Assembly (NCBI GenBank): GCA_033239125.1
Contig: BSWB01000005.1
Span: 49,026,993 to 49,090,992 of the forward strand
Direction of reading: 5' to 3'
DNA: 64,000 nucleotides
DNA from: Fagopyrum homotropicum
Lineage: Eukaryota; Streptophyta; Magnoliopsida; Caryophyllales; Polygonaceae
Shown: positions 45,925 to 58,725 of the stretch, one piece after another
Position numbering within the stretch: position 1 is the stretch's first letter
Layout of the letters: every line of letters begins with the position of its first letter
Program-made: the position numbers and the translations under genes
Notes under the pieces: model-generated
Databases searched by the model: none
Seen by the model: the letters and a program-made list of their open reading frames with translations, nothing else
What the model was told of the DNA's origin: nothing

Positions 45925-47294
45925 AAATACCCCATACTTAGCCCTTGCTTGTCCCCAAGCAAGTTCCTCATATAGAAGACAAAGTAGAATGGATTATAAG
46001 TCAATAAAATCAATGAAAAAGTCTTTCAAAAACATTTTATGGTGTGCAACTACCATAGATCACTCTAAGAGAGTACTTCCTGGAATTAAAAACTCAACAT
46101 GCTCAAAACATTTTATAAATATAGGAAAGTTGTTCATCTTTGCATAAAATCATAGAATGCATAATAAATCATAATTATCAAAATTAATCATGTATAATCC
46201 GATTTAAACCGCTAAGTCAATCAACAAGCTCAAGGTCTCAAGGGCTTCCCAAAAGAAAAGGTCAAGAAATGTGTAGGGTAGGGATGTATGTAAGGTAATG
46301 TGGTGCTAGAATCCGGGAAAAGGATGAACTTCACTTTCACTTTGACTTGCAACATCTTCCACCAATAAGCTTTGCTTATTTAACACTTTTTCTTTTTACT
46401 TTACTTTTTGGGATGCATGGACAGAGGTGCACAATAACCGAAGCCTAGGAAATCTGCAATCATCAATTTCTCGAGATGCATCAAACCCTTGATGCACATA
46501 CCATGACCCGTTAGGAATATCGCTCAATCCGACTTTGGCAAGACACAAACACCCGGCTATGTGAATGGTGCCGAGTTACTCATCTTCATGATTGACTTCC
46601 CCAAACCTATTATTGCTTTCTAACACTTTCACTTCCAGCCACTTCTCAACTTTACTTCACTTGCTTTCACCACTTTTCTTGCTTCCAAATTCCCGGATAG
46701 GTAAAGGGGGGCAAAATGTATATGAGGGGCTAAGCATGATCAAGAAGAAGAAGAAGAAGAGAATGAATTGCCTTGGTCTTTCCAAGAAGAAAGTGAGAGA
46801 ACTTAACCTGCGGTGTCAACCTTCAAATTCAACATAATTTGGATAAAAACAAAGTATTAAACATGCTAATAATTTCAAACAAAGCATTTAGCAACTTAAA
46901 CATATTATAAACCCTTTCAAACACATAAAGAATTTAAAACCAGTCAGTAAACAAGATCTTCACTGAGGTCATATCCAAATAAGTAACACAAAATTCGTTT
47001 TCGAAAACTCTCAGTTAACACACCTCGGTCGAGGTGTTCTTGGTTCAACCGAGGTGAAATGCCTCGTTTGGCCAGAATCTCCCCGGTCGAGGTCAAAAAA
47101 TTTTTTTTTTTTTTTAAAAACCATTTTTTTTTTCGGTTTCGACGTTTTTCTCAATCAAATAACCTGTAGGTATGCATGTAATATCAGATAATCATATAAA
47201 GGCAATGAAGCATAAATACGAAAATATCTGATAAATATAATACATCAAGTAGTCAAATAAAATACATCACGTAGTCAGGTAATACAATCACCCC
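45925..47294 (-). repeat. Truncated family A tail upstream of the A2 5' LTR
   Basis: Second copy of 36249-37620 with about 99.5% identity. It stops in CAATCACCCCA, where the B2 LTR resumes with CGTTCATG. It is the last piece of a second family A unit. Confidence 0.9.
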
Positions 47295-47664
47295 ACGTTC
47301 ATGTTGCCAAGATCCACGGCCGTGGTTTTGGGCGTGGACTTCTCTACGGCCGTATTTTAGAGCGTGGAAGTGTAAATTGCTCGTAGTTTCCTTTGTGTCG
47401 TGCCACTACTCCTCCTAGCATCTCCCTTGGCTTCTTTGATCTGTCCTCAATCCTTGGATGTGCTCAATTCATCTCCTTCCTCTCTTAATTGGTTCGGTTT
47501 TAGCTCTTATTCACCTATAATCAACATAAAGCTTATGTAGATCTCTATATCGACAATGTAGATAAATTAGCTAACAATTGCTTCAATGCCTTATCAATGA
47601 ACACTTTAATGAGTGAAAAACTACTAGAAAGAGTGCCTAGAATATCGCAATATTTCGGCTAACA
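47295..47664 (-). repeat. B2 3' LTR, proximal part
   Basis: Matches the 5' LTR from 58353 to 58725, including CCACGGCCGTGG. It ends at GGCTAACA next to the B2 polypurine tract (AAGTATGAGGTATTT in sense). Confidence 0.92.
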
Positions 47665-49020
47665 AAATACCTCATACTTGCCACTTGCTTGTCCCCAAGC
47701 AAGGTCTTTCAAAAGCTTTAGAACTCAAGTTAGGATGAAATATGCATGCAATTTCAAAAACAAAACATCTTTTAGGTAAATGTGCTTCTAGTCAATAGAT
47801 CATTCTCAAACCTTGCTTCATTCATTCACGAGACTCTCATATACATAAGCAAAGAATAAAGAGAAAGGAAACATCGTGAATTGATCAAACTTCAATGTAA
47901 GCATCATAACCTTCAAACATTATCAAAATCAAACATAAGAAACTTCAATTTGGATCACCAAGTCATATAACATTCTCTTGATCTTAAGGACTTTCAAATA
48001 AGATCTAGAATGCGGAAAGGAAGGGAAAACTATAAGGGAGGTGGTGCATGAATCTGGGAAAATGGACAACTAACTCTTTTCTTTTTCTCTTGCGGTTTTA
48101 CAACACTTTCAACTTGGAGCTTTGCTCTCTTCTTTTCATATTATTTTTCGACTTTACTTATGGAGTTATGGACAGAGGTGCATAAAAACCGAAGCCTAGG
48201 AGATTGCGGTTCTCAATTTTGCGAGATGCCTCAAACCCTTGATGCACATACTATAATCCGTTAGGAATATCGCTCAATCCGACTTTGGCAAGACACAAAC
48301 ACCCGGCTATGTGAATGGTGCCGAGTTACCCATCGTCATGATTGAATTTCCCAAACCTATAAGTTCTTTATATTCTTTGAATGCAAAATTTTGCTTTCAT
48401 GGCCCTCCCACATCAAACATGCCAAATATCAACTCCTCCAAATTCCCGGAAAGGTAAGGGAGGCCATTATTTCATTGGGGGGCTAAATGATCAAAGAAAG
48501 AAGAAAGAAAATCAAATTGCCTTAATCATTTCAACAAGAAGTATAAGAACTTATCATGTGATTTCAACCTTGATTTCTCAATATGATTTAGATAAAACTT
48601 TTCACATTATGAAACTTGCAAGAGAGGAATAATCAACATATTCAATTTCTTTTCAATTCATTGTTTGTTTAGACATATAATTGTCATCAAAAACTCAATT
48701 CACAAGTAGTGATTATCATAGAAATCATCTCCATTCTTAGAAGCACAAAATTATCAAAAATTTTCGATTTTTATGGGTTTTTCAAAATCTTTTTCATGCA
48801 ATGCGATAATGAAACGTGTAACAATGGAATGAAACATGTAAAGTGTTCTCAATCAAGGCAAGCAAAAGTGAGTAGAGTTATTACAAACGATAGTCACGCC
48901 CCACCCCATACTTGAGACAAACATTGTCCCTAATGTTCAAAAAGAAATAAAGAAAAGAAAGAAAGAAAATGACTCACAAGACGGCGGTGGAGCGGCTAAT
49001 GCTACGATCATCCATGGTCA
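47665..49020 (-). other. B2 3' non-coding tail
   Basis: Equivalent of B1 10678-12033: polypurine tract at the LTR, the block conserved with family A at about 48170-48470, and the internal purine tract-like CAAGTATGGGGTGGGG at 48902-48917 (minus strand). No credible gene. Confidence 0.8.
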
Positions 49021-50162
49021 TCACTGAGGAGCTGGTGGTGGTTGAAACGGGAAGAAGTTGGGGTCGTAGTTCCGCCCAAACTGCTGGCGGTAGATGTCTC
49101 TCATCATCCTATCATGTGCATCGGCTCGTGCATCCCTAGTGTCCTACCAGATCTCCAAAGCACCGACTCTCCTAGAAAGGTCAGTGGCCCACTCTGGTAG
49201 CTGCTCGTACCACTCCGGCGCCTGACTATACCAAGCTGGGGCATCTGATGGTGCTGGTGCAGGTGGTGGTTGTGCATGCCATGTCGGTGGAGCTCCCATC
49301 CACTCCGGCTGCGTGCTATACCAATCGGGAGGGGTCGCCATTCATGTAGGCCTTTCACTCACGCTGGCACGGCGAGAGGAAGAATTGGAAGCTCTAGTAG
49401 GGCGGGGGGACTGCCTAGGGAGGTCGGGAAATGTGTCTGGCTGATCTGGAAAACTTCCAAAGTCGTGCTCCTCACCTCCTCCCTCAAAACTGTCATCCCC
49501 TCTCATCTCCTCCTCATCTGCAGCTGGCATCTCTAGGGGAACATACGGAGGTGCTACCAATCTATTCGCATGCATAGCAGCGAATGTCTCCTTCCAATTA
49601 TGGCGTCCAGCCATAATGGACTACTCGGGAAGCCATGTAACACCCCTACCTCCTCTACACTCCCAAGGCATGGCAGCGGTAGGTGGACCTCTATTCCTAG
49701 GAAAGATAATACCTCTAGTCATGAGGCTCTGAAGTCCTAGAGGTCTAGCCGCTATCCTAGTGCACGCGGAGAAGTCAATACCTAGCTGTCTAGCAAGGTG
49801 GGTGACCATCCCACCATATCCAATATTGCCGGCCCTCTTGTTCTTTAGCTTACTCATGGTAGAAGCTAAGAGGGTGGCACAGTCAGCCGGCCTACCATGC
49901 AATATACAGTACAGCAGAAACAACTCATCAGTCTTGATTTTCTGAGGAGTCTCAGTCCTAGGGAAGAGACACTCAGAAAGTACTCGGTGGGCTATCTTCA
50001 AGGCTAAGTGATAAATCAACTTAGACTTAGTATCAAGAGGTTCCCAGCGGTCCTCGCTAGCATATACCATGGCAATGTCCTCCCAAAACTCCTTGGCGTA
50101 CACGCCACTAGAAAATCGTCCTCACTAGCATTGCCTTTCCTCTTCTTATTCCTATTGGACAT
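49021..50162 (-). pseudogene. B2 tail ORF, ATHILA ORF1-like, N-terminal deletion and stops
   Basis: ATG at 50162 opens MSNRNKKRKGNASEDDF, then sequence equal to about 120 N-terminal residues of the family A homologue is missing. The rest continues in another frame from about 50103: AKEFWEDIAMVYASEDRW, KLIYHLALKIAHRVLSECLF, ACTRIAARPLGL, MTRGIIFPRNRGPPTAAMPWE, then an acidic and a Trp/Pro-rich segment ending PPPAPQ at TGA 49021. In-frame stops are at 49621, 49342 and 49141. B1 confirms the C-terminal part. No membrane segment is visible. Confidence 0.85.
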
Positions 50163-51009
50163 TCTCCTAACCAAATTCATATTCTGTCAAAAATCACGGT
50201 TTGTTCTTCAATTTTCACGGCCGTGGAATGCCCAGTGACCGTGGTTCGGTTCGTAATTTCTCAAATTCCAATCAATCAACACCAAAATCAACAAACAGCA
50301 GCCCTAGACTAATTCCAATCCAGTTCCAATCAGTTCTCCTAGAAATTCTTGCAAAAACTGAATCAAATCGACAAAGTGAGAGAAGAGAAGAAAAACCTAG
50401 GGTTTGGATTTTTAAAATCCAAATTCCGTCTTCTCCGGTGATTTTCCACTCGAATTGTTGTTTGGATCTTGTAGGTGGTTGAATTTGCTTCACTTTTGGT
50501 CAAAGAATCGTTCGAAACGATTAACGAACGGAGATTTGAGAGAGGGGGATCAAATCGGCGATTTTGGGCGTGGAATTGGGGATTTTTGGTGTTCTTTGTG
50601 AAGAGACGTGGTTTATATAGTAACCGTAAAATTTTTGGAAAATTACGGTCACTCGGGGGTTTCCACGGCCGTAGAAATGTACGGAACCTTGGTTTTGGTG
50701 ATTTTTCTCAAGCTTTTGCCAATTACGGTCACTGTAGCTGTCACGGCCGTGGTTTTGGTCGTAGAACTCTCTGTAATGTGCCGAAGTCCAAGTTTCGTCA
50801 ATTTCTTCTAACATTTCCTTCTCCCTTGCCTCTTCCATTGATCCTACACCCAAAAACACGAACATACCGGAAGGTATCGAAGGCAAAACAAAACAAAAAC
50901 TTCTTAACTACTCTAAACTATGAATCAAAAACAAAAACGTAAGTGCAATACCTTGGATTGCCTCCCAAGAAGCGCTTGTTTAAGGTCCGTAGCTAGACCG
51001 TATTTACAC
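50163..51009 (-). promoter_or_regulatory. Internal promoter region upstream of the B2 tail ORF
   Basis: On the minus strand a TATA box TATATAAA lies at 50612-50619, about 450 bp before the ORF start, as in family A. Directly upstream (50640-50765) is the family B motif cluster (TTACGGTCACT, CCACGGCCGTAG, CACGGCCGTGG). Another pair lies near the ORF start (50190-50250). The post-pol hairpin TTGGATTGCCTCCCAA (+ strand) is at 50953-50968. Confidence 0.6.
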
Positions 51010-54000
51010 CTATTCAAGTGCGGTAGGTGCGAACTCTTCAGCTTGGAGTTCCGGTGAGTATTTCTTGAGTCGTTGACCGTTCACCTTAAAGCTTCCACCC
51101 TTTTCACCCCATACTTCAACTGCACCATGGGGAAAAACATGTTTGATTAAATAAGGTCCAGTCCAACGAGATTTAAGCTTACTTGGAAAGAGAGGAAGCC
51201 TTGAATTGAAGAGGAGAACTTGATCTCCTTCTTTGAGGTCCTTTGGGATGATATGCTTATCATGCCAACGCTTTGCTCTTTCTTTATAGATCTTGGCGTT
51301 TTCATAGGCGTTCAAGCGAAGTTCTTCAAGCTCGTTAAGGTCCAAGAGACGCTTCTCTCCCGCTTCCTTCATGCTGAAGTTCAACCACTTTATTGCCCAA
51401 TACGCCTTATGCTCCAATTCTACCGGCAAGTGACAAGACTTCCCATACACAAGGTTGTATGGCGTCGTACCTATGGGAGTCTTATACGTAGTCCGGTATG
51501 CCCATAATGCGTCATCTAGCTTCAAAGACCAATCCTTCCTTGTCCTCGAAACCGTCTTCTCTAGGATTCCTTTAATCTCCCGGTTCGAGATCTCCACTTG
51601 TCCACTAGTTTGTGGATGATAAGGGGTGGCGATCTTGTGAGTCACCCTATACTTAGTTAATAGAGCTTCGAATCGCCGGGCAATGAAGTGAGAGCCTCCA
51701 TCAATAATGATAGTCCGTGGTGTCCCAAATCGTGGGAAAATGGTCTTGTTAAAGAACTTAACCACAACCATGGCATCATTAGTGGGAGAGGCAATTGCTT
51801 CAACCCATCTCAAAACATAATCTACGGCTAAAAGTATGTATTGGTTTCCACAGGATGATGGGAAAGGTCCCATGAAGTCTACTCCCCAAACGTCAAAGAT
51901 CTCCACCTCTTGAATGTTGTTAAGAGGCATCTCGTTTCTCCTAGATATGTTCCCTGTTCTTTGGCAAGCATCGCAGCAGGAAACAAAGGTTTGCACATCT
52001 TTAAATAAAGTAGGCCAAAGGAATCCAGATTGCAATACCTTAGCGCTAGTCTTGTTCGAACTAGCGTGTCCTCCACAAGGTAGTGAATGAAAATGACGGA
52101 TGACACTTTGCATCTCATCTTCCGGCACACATCGTCGAATGATGCCGTCAGGACCTCTCTTAAAGAGGAGAGGTTCATTCCAAAAGTATTCCCCAACATC
52201 CTTAAAGAACTTCTTTCTTTGTGCGTAGGATAATCCGGGTGGTAATTCCTGGCAAACCAAATAGTTAACAAAATCAGCAAACCATGGTTCGTTACCTTTG
52301 GTGATCACGTCGATGCACTCCTCTATGATATGTAAATGCTCGTCCGGAAAGGAGTCATCTATAGGTAGATTGTCGTCCTCTAGATGTGGTAGACGACTCA
52401 AATGATTCGCGACAGAATTTTCCGAACCCTTCTTGTCACGGATCTCTAGATCGAATTCTTGTAGGAGAAGAATCAATCTAATTAGCCTTGGTTTCGCATC
52501 TTTCTTTGCAAGCAAATACCGGATCGTAGCATGATCCGTGTACACAATCACCTTAGCACCTAAAAGATAAGAGCGAAACTTTTCAAATGCATATACAATT
52601 GCTAAAAATTCCTTCTCGGTAGTGGCGTAGTTGAGCTGCGCTTCATCTAGCGTCTTGCTAGCATAGTAGATAGCGTGGGTTCGTCCTTCCTTTCTTTGTC
52701 CAAGCACAGCTCCTATAGCTACGTCACTTGCGTCACACATAACCTCAAATGGAAGATTTCAATCTGGAGGTTGAATAATCAGGGCTGAGATTAGAGCTTC
52801 CCGAATCATATTAAACGCATCTAAGCATTCCTGCGAGAAATCAAAAACTGCATCCTTCATCAATAAATTAGTAAGCAGTTTTGATATCTTAGAGAAATCC
52901 TTTATAAAACGTCTATAAAATCCAGCATGTCCTAGAAAACTTCTTATCCCTTTCACCAAAGTTGGGGGAGGAAGCTTTTCTATAGTATCTATCTTAGCCT
53001 TATCCACTTCAATCCCTCTACTAGAGATTAAGTGTCCTAATACAATGTCTTCTTTCACCATAAATTGACACTTCTCCCAATTAAGAACTAGGTTAGTGTC
53101 TTCACACCTTTGTAGCACAAGAGCAAGGTTAGAAAGACAGTTATCGAAAGAGGAACCATAAACAGAAAAATCATCCATAAAAACCTTCATGATCTCCTAT
53201 ATGTACTCCGAGAAGATAGCCATCATGCACCTTTGAACGGTGGCTGGGGCGTTGCAAAGCCCAAACGGCATTCACCTATAAGCAAACGTTCCCCACGGGC
53301 ACGTGAATGTGGTCTTCTCTTGATCGTCCGGATGTATCGGGATCTGAAAGAAACCACTATAACCGTCAAGATAGCAAAAGTGTGAGTGTTGTGCTAACCT
53401 CTCAAGCATTTGGTCGATGAAGGGTAGTGGGAAGTGATCCTTCCTCGTTACGTTGTTTAGCTTGCGGTAGTCTATGCACATCCTCCATCTTGTAACGGTT
53501 CGCGTAGGAATGAGTTCATTGTTCTTGTTGGTAATGACCGTCATTCCTCCTTTCTTTGGAACTACCTGTACGGGACTCACCCATTTGCCATCGGAGATAG
53601 GATAGATGATACCTGCATCAAGTAGTTTAAGAATTTCTTTCTTGACAACCTGCTTCATGGTCGGATTTAACCGCCTTTGAGGTTGTCGCGAAGTTCTAAA
53701 GTCTTCTTCCATTTGGATCTTATGCATGCATAGTGAAGGTTTGATTCCTACTAGATCATCTATAGTATACCCTAAGGCTTTCCTATGTTTCTTAAGAACA
53801 ACCATGAGCTTACTATGTTCATCTATACTCAAATCGGAACTAACAATTACCGGAAAGGTAGAATTAGGTCCTAGAAATGCGTACCTTAGATGTGCAGGAA
53901 GTGGCTTCAAGTCCATCACTAGAGGAGTCTCTAATGGCTCTTGAGGAGTATCCAATGCTTCCTTAGAAGTGTCTAAGGATGTAGAAGATGTTGGAGAAGA

Positions 54001-56919
54001 ATCAAAAGAAGTGGCGGAGAAAACACAATCTCCTTCAGATTCACCCAAAATTACGGCTCCCCTGTTTCCTCCACGGCCGTGGTTTTGGGCGTGGAAATCA
54101 ATTACGGTGCCTCTGTTTGTTCCACGGCCGTAGTTTTGGCCGTGTAACTTACTGGAGTCCTCTGAATAGCTAATTACGGTCATGTTGGTGGATTCCACAG
54201 CCGTGGAATAGCATGACTGACCGTGATTTCTTACGTTTTCTGACCCATCGTAGAGTTTCTCAAATTCTTCTTCATACACTTATTTTTGCTTCTCTAATGC
54301 TTCAATTTCCTCATTGCATTCCTCTTCTTCCCCTATATCCATAATGCTCTTAGAGATAACCTTTTACAAGGGATCTTTGAAGAGAATCGAACTTACCTCC
54401 TCTCTAGTTAGCTCTTCGTCATGGATGTTGAATATATCTTCATCGAAAGTTGGTTCCTTCACCAAAGTGGAGAGAAAGAACTCTACCTTTTCTTCTCCTA
54501 TGTCGAAGGCGAGTCTAGCATTCTTGCAATCAACTATACAACCGGATATTGCAAGAAACGGTCTTCCGAGTATGATCGGGACCGGACTATCTACAGGAAT
54601 GTCAAGCACAACAAAATCTATAGGAACATAGAACTTACGAAGCTTGACCGGGACGTCTTCAACTATGCCGACGGGACGAGTTATGGATCGATCTGCCATG
54701 TATAACGTCATCTTCACCGGTTTAGGTTCGCCTAAACCGATCTTCCTGCATAAGGCAAGCGGAATGATACTCACGCTTGCTCCTAAATCACATAATGCAT
54801 CATATGTGACATCTCCCACTCCTATGGGAATACAAAATGACCCCGGATCCTTCAGATTTGGGGGCATCTTTTCCTTCATTGTCTTGATGAGATCTGATGA
54901 ATCCGAACTCATCTTGACCTCGCCAAAATCCTCTAATTTCCTTTTGTTAGAGAGGATCTCCTTTAAGAACTTCCCATAAGCAGGCATACCTACAATTGAA
55001 TCAATGAAGGGTATATTAATATGCACTTTGCTCATGAGTTTGATAAACTTACCGAATTGCTTGTCTAGACGCGCTCTTGCTCTAGATTGCGGGAATGGTA
55101 GGGGAGGTTTGAAAGCTGGAGGAGGAACGTAGATGTGTTCCTTCTCCTTCCCCTTCTCTTTCTCCTTCTCGACGGGAACTTCTACAAACTTAGGCTGTGG
55201 GTCGGTGGTTGTTGCTCCGCTCCTAGTTGTGATAGCCATCACCCTTCCTTTTGGGTTATCCTCCGTCTTTCTTGGAAGTTTTCCTTGATTCCTAGGAACT
55301 TCCTCAGCATGTCTAAACATTTGGTTTTCTAAAACCTTTTGGGCTTTATCAACCTTAGTAATGTGATCATCAACCTTAATGATGTGACTCTTCAATCCTT
55401 GAAGCTTTCCCAAGATTGTTTCCAACATGGGATCGGGCTTCTCTTTCCCCGAAGTGCTTCCGCTATTAGATGCTTGTTCCTGACTTTTCAAAGGAATGAA
55501 AGAAGAAGAAGGTGGAGTTAGTGAATTTCCTGAATTGGGATATGAATTACCGGAATTGTGTTGTTGGTTGGACCGCCAATTGTTGTTGTTTGAACCCCTA
55601 TTGTTGTTCCAACTGTTATTCCGGTTGTTGTTGTTGTTCCAATTGTTCCGGTTGTTGTTCCGGTTGTTGCGGTTTGTATTCTCATTCCCATTGTGGTTAT
55701 TGTTGTTTCCCAAATAACCCACATCTTGCCCTTTTTGCTTTGGAAAGTTGGTTTTAATGGCTTCCTTCAACTCTTTAATCTCGGTATTGAGAGAAAAGAT
55801 TTGAGTTTGAGCAGCTTGTGATAGCTTTGCTCCTTGCTCCACATGATTTGCTTCTCAATGACTCGGGCTTGCTTCTCAATGAAGTCCCAAGCGTCATCTT
55901 CCCTCATTTCCATGAATGTACCACATGAAAGGGATTGAAGCTTGAATTGTGTTTTCACATCCAGCCCCTTATAGTATATCTCCAATAGCTCCAACTTGGA
56001 AATGCCATGGTGTGGGCAATCCAATAGTAAATCCTGAAATCTTTCCCAAGATTGAAACAAACTTTCGTTAGATCTCATAGAAAATGCGTTAATCTTACCT
56101 CTCAACTCCGCCGTTTTAGATGGCGGAAAGAATTTGGTGAGGAACTCCGAAGAAGATCTTCCCATGTGTTAAGTCTTCCATTTGAAAGAGCTTGATACCA
56201 AGATAAAGCTTTCCCTTCAAAGAAAAGAAGAATGGCTTAATCTTGTAGTTGTTGGTGGTCGTGTTATTTGGCTTCATTGTCTCCATTAAGATCTCAAAAT
56301 ACTGTAAATGTTGGTGTGGAGACTCGCTATTCGTTCCTCAAAACTGACTTTGGCGAACGATGGTAATAACTGGCGGGTTGAAGCTAAACCCTTGCATATC
56401 ATCATCATCAAAGTTCACACCTAGACGGCGTGGTTGCTGAATTGGATCCATCCTTTGGCCAAGATTTATTGGCTCTTCTTCTACACGAGCGGCTCGCGCG
56501 CCCCTAGACGGGACACGATAGTTGGCAGCCGGTCTTTGTCTTGGATTAAATTGATTCATGTTGACCGTCGAGTTAAGGTCTTCAAGGGATGGCATGGAGG
56601 AGTCGCTATCCTCATTGGATGAGTTGGCTCTAACCGATCTTGTCAGTTTCCTCCTCTCCTTCTTCTTGAGGTCGCTTAATTCCAAACTCATTTGAAACAT
56701 CATATCCGATAGCTCATCAATTTTCGATTGATGACGGTCCGATTCTTCCTTGTGAGTCTTCTCGCTCCATCTAAGTTGAGCTTCGGATTCCGCTAACTCT
56801 GTTTGATAATCCCGCTCCTTTTCTTCAGCCATCTTTCTTTCTTTGAGCTTCTTCCTCAAAGTCTTCTCAAGTTCTTGATCAAGAGGTAAGAGGTCCTTGT
56901 TGTTCCTAGACCTGCGCAT
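51010..56919 (-). pseudogene. gag-pol: B2 gag-protease-RT-RNase H-integrase polyprotein, broken
   Basis: Starts at ATG 56919 (MRRSRNNKDLLPLDQE). Order: coiled-coil-like charged N-terminal Gag; Gag core (SPHQHLQ, KFFPPSKTAELRGKINAF, DCPHHGISKLELLEIYYKGL); Asn-rich segment; protease CDLGASVSIIP; a spacer whose DNA is packed with the family B motif (54040-54240); RT (WRMCIDYRKLNNV, MPFGLCNAPATVQ, VFMDDFSVYG); RNase H (MCDASDVAIGAVLG, TEKEFLAIVYA); integrase with HHCC and triad D-D-35-E (GVDFMGP, IDGGSHF, GQVEIS). Breaks: stops at 56338, 54364, 54280, 53272, 53197 and 52759, and two frameshifts in gag between about 55850 and 56330. Typical Athila domain order; inactive. Confidence 0.94.
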
Positions 56920-57021
56920 AAACCTAAAGTAACCTGCAAATATTACTCACAAAAGATATCAAATAACAAGAGCTAAGCTCCCAAGCTTGACAACCGGTAA
57001 CCGAATTCGGCCTAGACCAAA

Positions 57022-57039
57022 CCCCCGGCAACGGAGCCA
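57022..57039 (-). other. Primer binding site, tRNA-Asp type (B2)
   Basis: The minus strand reads TGGCTCCGTTGCCGGGGG, two mismatches to the tRNA-Asp complement, five bases inside the LTR end. The stretch 56920-57021 is the non-coding leader. Confidence 0.87.
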
Positions 57040-57044
57040 AAAAC

Positions 57045-58725
57045 TTGTTCGCCACTTAGCTTGCGTGCAAATAAGCTTTAAAATTTTAAACTAGAATCAA
57101 GCAAGCGAACCCGCAGTGTACGGATCGCGTAGTAGAGCAAGAATTCCAAAGTATCGAACACAGGGATTTGGGGGGAACAAATTCAATTGTAAAGTTGTCA
57201 AGCAAGTAAAAGTATAAGCTTTGCAAATATTGGGAAAACAGCAACTTTAAAGATCCAAGTATCTAATTGTGGAAATCGATTCAAGATATACTAAAGAACT
57301 AAGGACAGAGTTAAAAGTTGCAAAGGTATGCTAAGGTAAAGCAATGTACGGTGAAGTTCCAATGCTTTATATGACTTATCTAAAGATACTCTCTATAAAG
57401 GTTGTTGAGGCTTCAGTATAGAAAGGATCTAAAGACAAGAATTAATATCAAATACCCAAACTTGTAACCCAAGGATCAAGACTAACTAAACCGATTAAGG
57501 TTGTGACACTCGAAATCGAAGTAGAGGTTGTTGAGGCTTCACTACTACCTAGAAAAGGCAAGCCAAGAGTAGATTAAAGCTAATCTTTAACCTGAGATCA
57601 AAGTAAAATCAAAGTTCGTAAACTAATGTAAATTACGGACAGATCTTGAGTTCCACGGCCGTGGAACCTCAAGAACAGGCCGTGATTTTGGTTCGTCGGC
57701 GAATCTCTCTAACTCTCAGGGTCCAATCTGTTTTCGATCGATCTATCATTATCTAAGCAACAACTATCAACCCTTCACCTTAGAATTGCTAAAGGGTTTT
57801 AGCCAACAACAGTCATTATGATATCAAATTCAAGTTTAAGAAGAATGAAAGATGAAAACCTTCGAAAACCTTCAATAGACTTCAAATCAATCTCAAATCC
57901 ACAAACAAGGGTAATAATATAACAGATTTGGAATAACACAAACCAATAACAATCCTTGATAAGAACGAAAAGCGGGATGCAATCCGTCTTCTAATCAAAC
58001 CTAGGAATAAAAGGCGCAACTTCCGCCACACACAACTTCCAAATCTTCAAGCCTTCGTAAATCTCCGTTGCAAAAGTGCAATTCTCCGCACGTCCAATGA
58101 AACCCTAGGAACGTGTAAGTGAGCGTAAGCGAAGGTGCCGAATTCTCCCTCCTTCAGTCGTTTTATAAGGAAGGATAGAATAACCGTCCGGCCCATATGC
58201 GTAAACAATGTGTCCATATTTTATTCGTCAAAAGATTGCCTAAATCACGGTTTCATGGAGTTCTACGGCCGTGGTTTAGAGCGTGGAAGTGGATTACGGT
58301 TCTTCACAACTTCCACGACCGTACTTTATACCGTGTAACTCTCTGGAATGCTCCACGTTCATGTTGCCAAGATCCACGGCCGTGGTTTTGGGCGTGGACT
58401 TCTCTACGGCCATATTTTAGAGCGTGGAAGTGTAAATTGCTCGTAGTTTCCTTTGTGTCGTGCCACTCCTCCTCCTAGCATCTCCCTTGGCTTCTTTGAT
58501 GTGTCCTCAATCCTTGGATGTGCTCAATTCATCTCGTTCCTCTCTTAATTGGTTCGGTTTTAGCTCTTATTCACCTATAATCAATACAAAGCTTATGTAG
58601 ATCTCTATATCGACAATGTACATAAATTAGCTAACAATTGCTTCAATGTCTTATCAATGAACACTTTAATGAGTGAAAAACTTCTAGAAAGAGTGCCTAG
58701 AATATCGCAATATTTCATGCTAACA
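57045..58725 (-). repeat. B2 5' LTR, complete
   Basis: 1,681 bp from TTGTTCGCC to ATGCTAACA. The family B motif cluster is at 58240-58440, with a TATA-like TTATAAAA (58161-58168) downstream of it in sense. Further motif copies are at 57650-57690. Confidence 0.93.

Larger units (their letters stand above)
34563..47295 (-). mobile_element. A2: partial tandem of family A inside the B2 LTR
   Basis: In its own direction: end of a non-coding tail (47294-45925), complete LTR (45924-44172), full internal region (44171-36249), and an LTR lacking its last 80-90 bp (36248-34563). It is therefore more than one unit (unit about 9.68 kb). There is no target duplication. The joins to B2 fall in shared GCGAA on the left and CCA on the right, and 649 bp of the B2 LTR (equivalent of 57704-58352) are missing. 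It is the youngest-looking element in the window. Confidence 0.88.
33909..58725 (-). mobile_element. B2: full-length Athila-type element in D1, its 3' LTR interrupted by A2
   Basis: Order in its own direction: 5' LTR (58725-57045), tRNA-Asp primer site, gag-protease-RT-RNase H-integrase, internal promoter region, ATHILA ORF1-like tail ORF, non-coding tail, polypurine tract, 3' LTR (47664-47295 and 34567-33909). The CAAAC target duplication supports both ends. It is the only element here with a complete Athila domain set. The 3' LTR has lost about 650 bp, including its promoter, where family A sequence sits. Confidence 0.93.
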
